Source of the DNA: Acridotheres tristis
Taxonomy: Eukaryota > Chordata > Aves > Passeriformes > Sturnidae
DNA length: 64,000 bases
Assembly: GCA_037013685.1 (NCBI GenBank)
Contig: CM072891.1
Coordinates: 9,090,501-9,154,500, forward strand
Direction: 5' to 3'
The notes beneath the pieces were generated by a model. That model saw nothing but the letters and a program-made list of their open reading frames with translations. It was not told where the DNA came from and did not search any database. Both the position numbers and the translations under genes were made by a program. Shown here one piece after another: positions 62,201 through 64,000 of the stretch (position 1 is its first letter; every line of letters begins with the position of its first letter).

Positions 62201-64000
62201 GAAAGCCAAACCCTGCAAAATACTGCCGTGTCCAATACCCAGCGGAAAGCGCCGCTTAGATGCCCCGAATTCAGTCAACCTCTTCAGCGAGATCAGGCTT
62301 CCTGCCGTTTCTCTCTAAAGAAAAACAAAGAGCTTTTGATTTTTAAGGAAACCCTCGTACCAAAGGAAAACGTGCTTTCTTGTTTACCCTTTTCGGTCCC
62401 TTTCCTCACTTTTGCAGAAGAAAAAGTGAAAAAAAAAAAAAGGGAAGGGAGAAAGGATTTTAGTCTAATGCAAAGCCTCAGGTCATGTCTATACTGTCGG
62501 CTGTTTTACCAACACCTGAAATTTACTTTCACAAGAACTCATACTTCTGAGGTTTCCAGCTCCTCTTCTGGAATATGGCTTCCTCTGCTGCCTTGGTCCG
62601 AGAATAAAAAACACAGTGTGCTGACAAATGCAGGCATCCTACTCTACCCTACTAAGGCAGGAAATAAAGAAGCTGCTTTGTCATTGCTCCCTCTGTAGAC
62701 TGCTCTGCTACTCGAGATTGTTAACATCCAATGAAACTTCTGGATCATAAAATAAACTTTAGACAGCATTCACAGATTAGACTCACATTCAGTGAAACGT
62801 GGAGCAACACAAAAATGCCAAACGTTTTTCTCCAGTGTGCACATTGCCACGTGTTTACCTTCACCCAGGCTCAGATCATTCATTGCACACAGCAGCATTG
62901 CTAGGTTTTGGGGTTTTTTCCCAGGCCAGCAGGGCAGTTTCCCTTCCAGCATGTATTGCCTTATAGAGTGAAATATAGAAGTAATTTTTGCACTGCTCAC
63001 TGTAGTTTGTTTCTTTCACAATAGCTCCTTGCAGAACTTTTTGCCAGGGAAGCTCAAGATGTGTAGAAACAGGAGCCCAGAGAAGTGACTTGCCCATGAC
63101 TATAGATGCATAACCAGGTTACTCCGATGAGTCCCAGGTCAGCAGTCTAATTACCACACCCAATCTTTTCCTGTGGTGGTGCAGAGGGTAACATGAGACA
63201 GATGGTCATGAAGAGCAAAACAGTAGCCACAGGTACTACTGGTAAAGGTTTTTTTCTTTCACAACCAGAGGTATCATTGGATGCAACACTGTCTCAATAG
63301 GACCTTCAAGGAAAAGTCTGCTGTAGCACCATTAATACATTTGCTCTTCCAAACTCCCAATAACAATAGGTCAGTAACTATTTAAATCAATACAGAAAGA
63401 ATATTCCCAGGTGTTCACAAATTACCTAGTATCTGAAGCAAACACAAATTATTGAACATATAATACTAGCTGTATTCAAAGGCATATAGCTCATTAGTTT
63501 AATTTGCCCTAATAAAGATTGAAAAGAGAGATTCAATAAACTGGAGTTATTTCCTCTCTGTTATGCTAGGCAGTCGGCGCCTCCCGTGAAGCACATCAGA
63601 TATTGATGAGATTGAAATTATTTATGTCAACTTTCACTGGGGGGAAAACAAACCAAATCAAAAATAAACCCAAACTCCACCAGTCTTCTATGATTTTAAA
63701 TTATGTTCTAACAGCAAAGTGTATCTCTTTGTTCCAGACAATACAAATGCATGTTGTACTTCACCTGTTTGGAGGCTGGGAGCAAAATGATGAGCAGCAT
63801 CTTGTGTTTCACAATACTTAATCACGTAAAAGCAGTAGACAATGGCAGAAACGTCATCATCCGGCTACAGAAGCTACCATTGCGCAGAGCAGGGAGTGTG
63901 GACAAAACTGAAACACACTGTAAAATGCAAAATCTATAGGAAAGGATGATTGTATTTCCTAAACATACCAAATGGGATGAAAACAAAAACAAGCAAGCAG
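62200..64000. other. Upstream flank of MIDEAS, no gene seen
   Basis: AT-richer sequence with no recognised exon. The 156-codon open frame at 62228-62698 has no domain and is Lys/Ser-biased low-complexity. In human, PTGR2 and ZNF410 lie beyond MIDEAS on this side; no part of either was recognised. Confidence 0.6.
63070..63175 (-). mobile_element. Possible old MIR-type SINE fragment
   Basis: The plus strand reads agagaagtgacttgcccatg, then gtcccaggtcagcagtctaa ttaccacacc, the order expected for the reverse complement of the MIR 5' half. Boundaries are approximate. Confidence 0.45.

Noticed and set aside
62228..62698. 156-codon open frame upstream of MIDEAS
   Set aside because: No recognisable domain, no splice or homology support, and Lys/Ser-biased composition including a Lys run from a poly(A) stretch.
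1..64000. CRISPR arrays, operons, prophage or bacterial mobile elements
   Set aside because: No direct-repeat and spacer pattern, no densely packed open frames and no ribosome-binding sites; the intron-exon structure is clearly vertebrate.

Overview
The window is vertebrate nuclear DNA, almost certainly from a bird. It holds the 3' half of one gene, the whole coding region of a second, and the second gene's promoter. The bird assignment rests on two CR1 LINE 3' ends (about 23.2 kb and 43.2 kb), compact GT-AG introns, an LTR-like remnant near 53.4 kb of a type I associate with avian (perhaps passerine) endogenous retroviruses, and the absence of Alu/L1-type repeats. The species cannot be named from this sequence.

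Layout. (1) 1-5176, + strand: the last five coding exons of DNAL1, the leucine-rich-repeat light chain of axonemal outer dynein arms; the N-terminal exons lie left of the window. (2) 5177-about 11000: a non-coding stretch between two converging genes, probably mostly a long DNAL1 3' UTR. It carries a (TGAGA)n array and opposing poly(A) signals about 270 bp apart. (3) About 11000-32948, - strand: MIDEAS (ELMSAN1, C14orf43), with a long 3' UTR, twelve coding exons and the start of its 5' UTR. The joined exons stay in one frame for 3345 bp (1114 residues plus stop), with every junction in phase. One short exon (21852-21955) has no usable open frame of its own and was found by homology. (4) 32949-61804: a roughly 29 kb first intron inside the 5' UTR, non-coding, with old repeats, A-rich runs and one isolated CpG-rich patch at 49.0-49.2 kb. 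(5) About 61080-62200: a CpG island that fits the MIDEAS promoter and non-coding exon 1, with a good minus-strand splice donor at 61804. (6) 62200-64000: upstream flank with no gene seen.

The two genes are neighbours rather than functional partners: DNAL1 acts in cilia, MIDEAS is the scaffold of the mitotic histone deacetylase complex MiDAC. The same tail-to-tail order is found at human 14q24.3, where PNMA1, derived from a retrotransposon gag gene, lies between them; nothing like it is seen here. I found no evidence of a new multi-gene system. The better second-look items are the uORF in the MIDEAS leader, lineage-specific low-complexity tails in both proteins, the tail-to-tail 3' ends, the intronic CpG patch and the pentanucleotide array.
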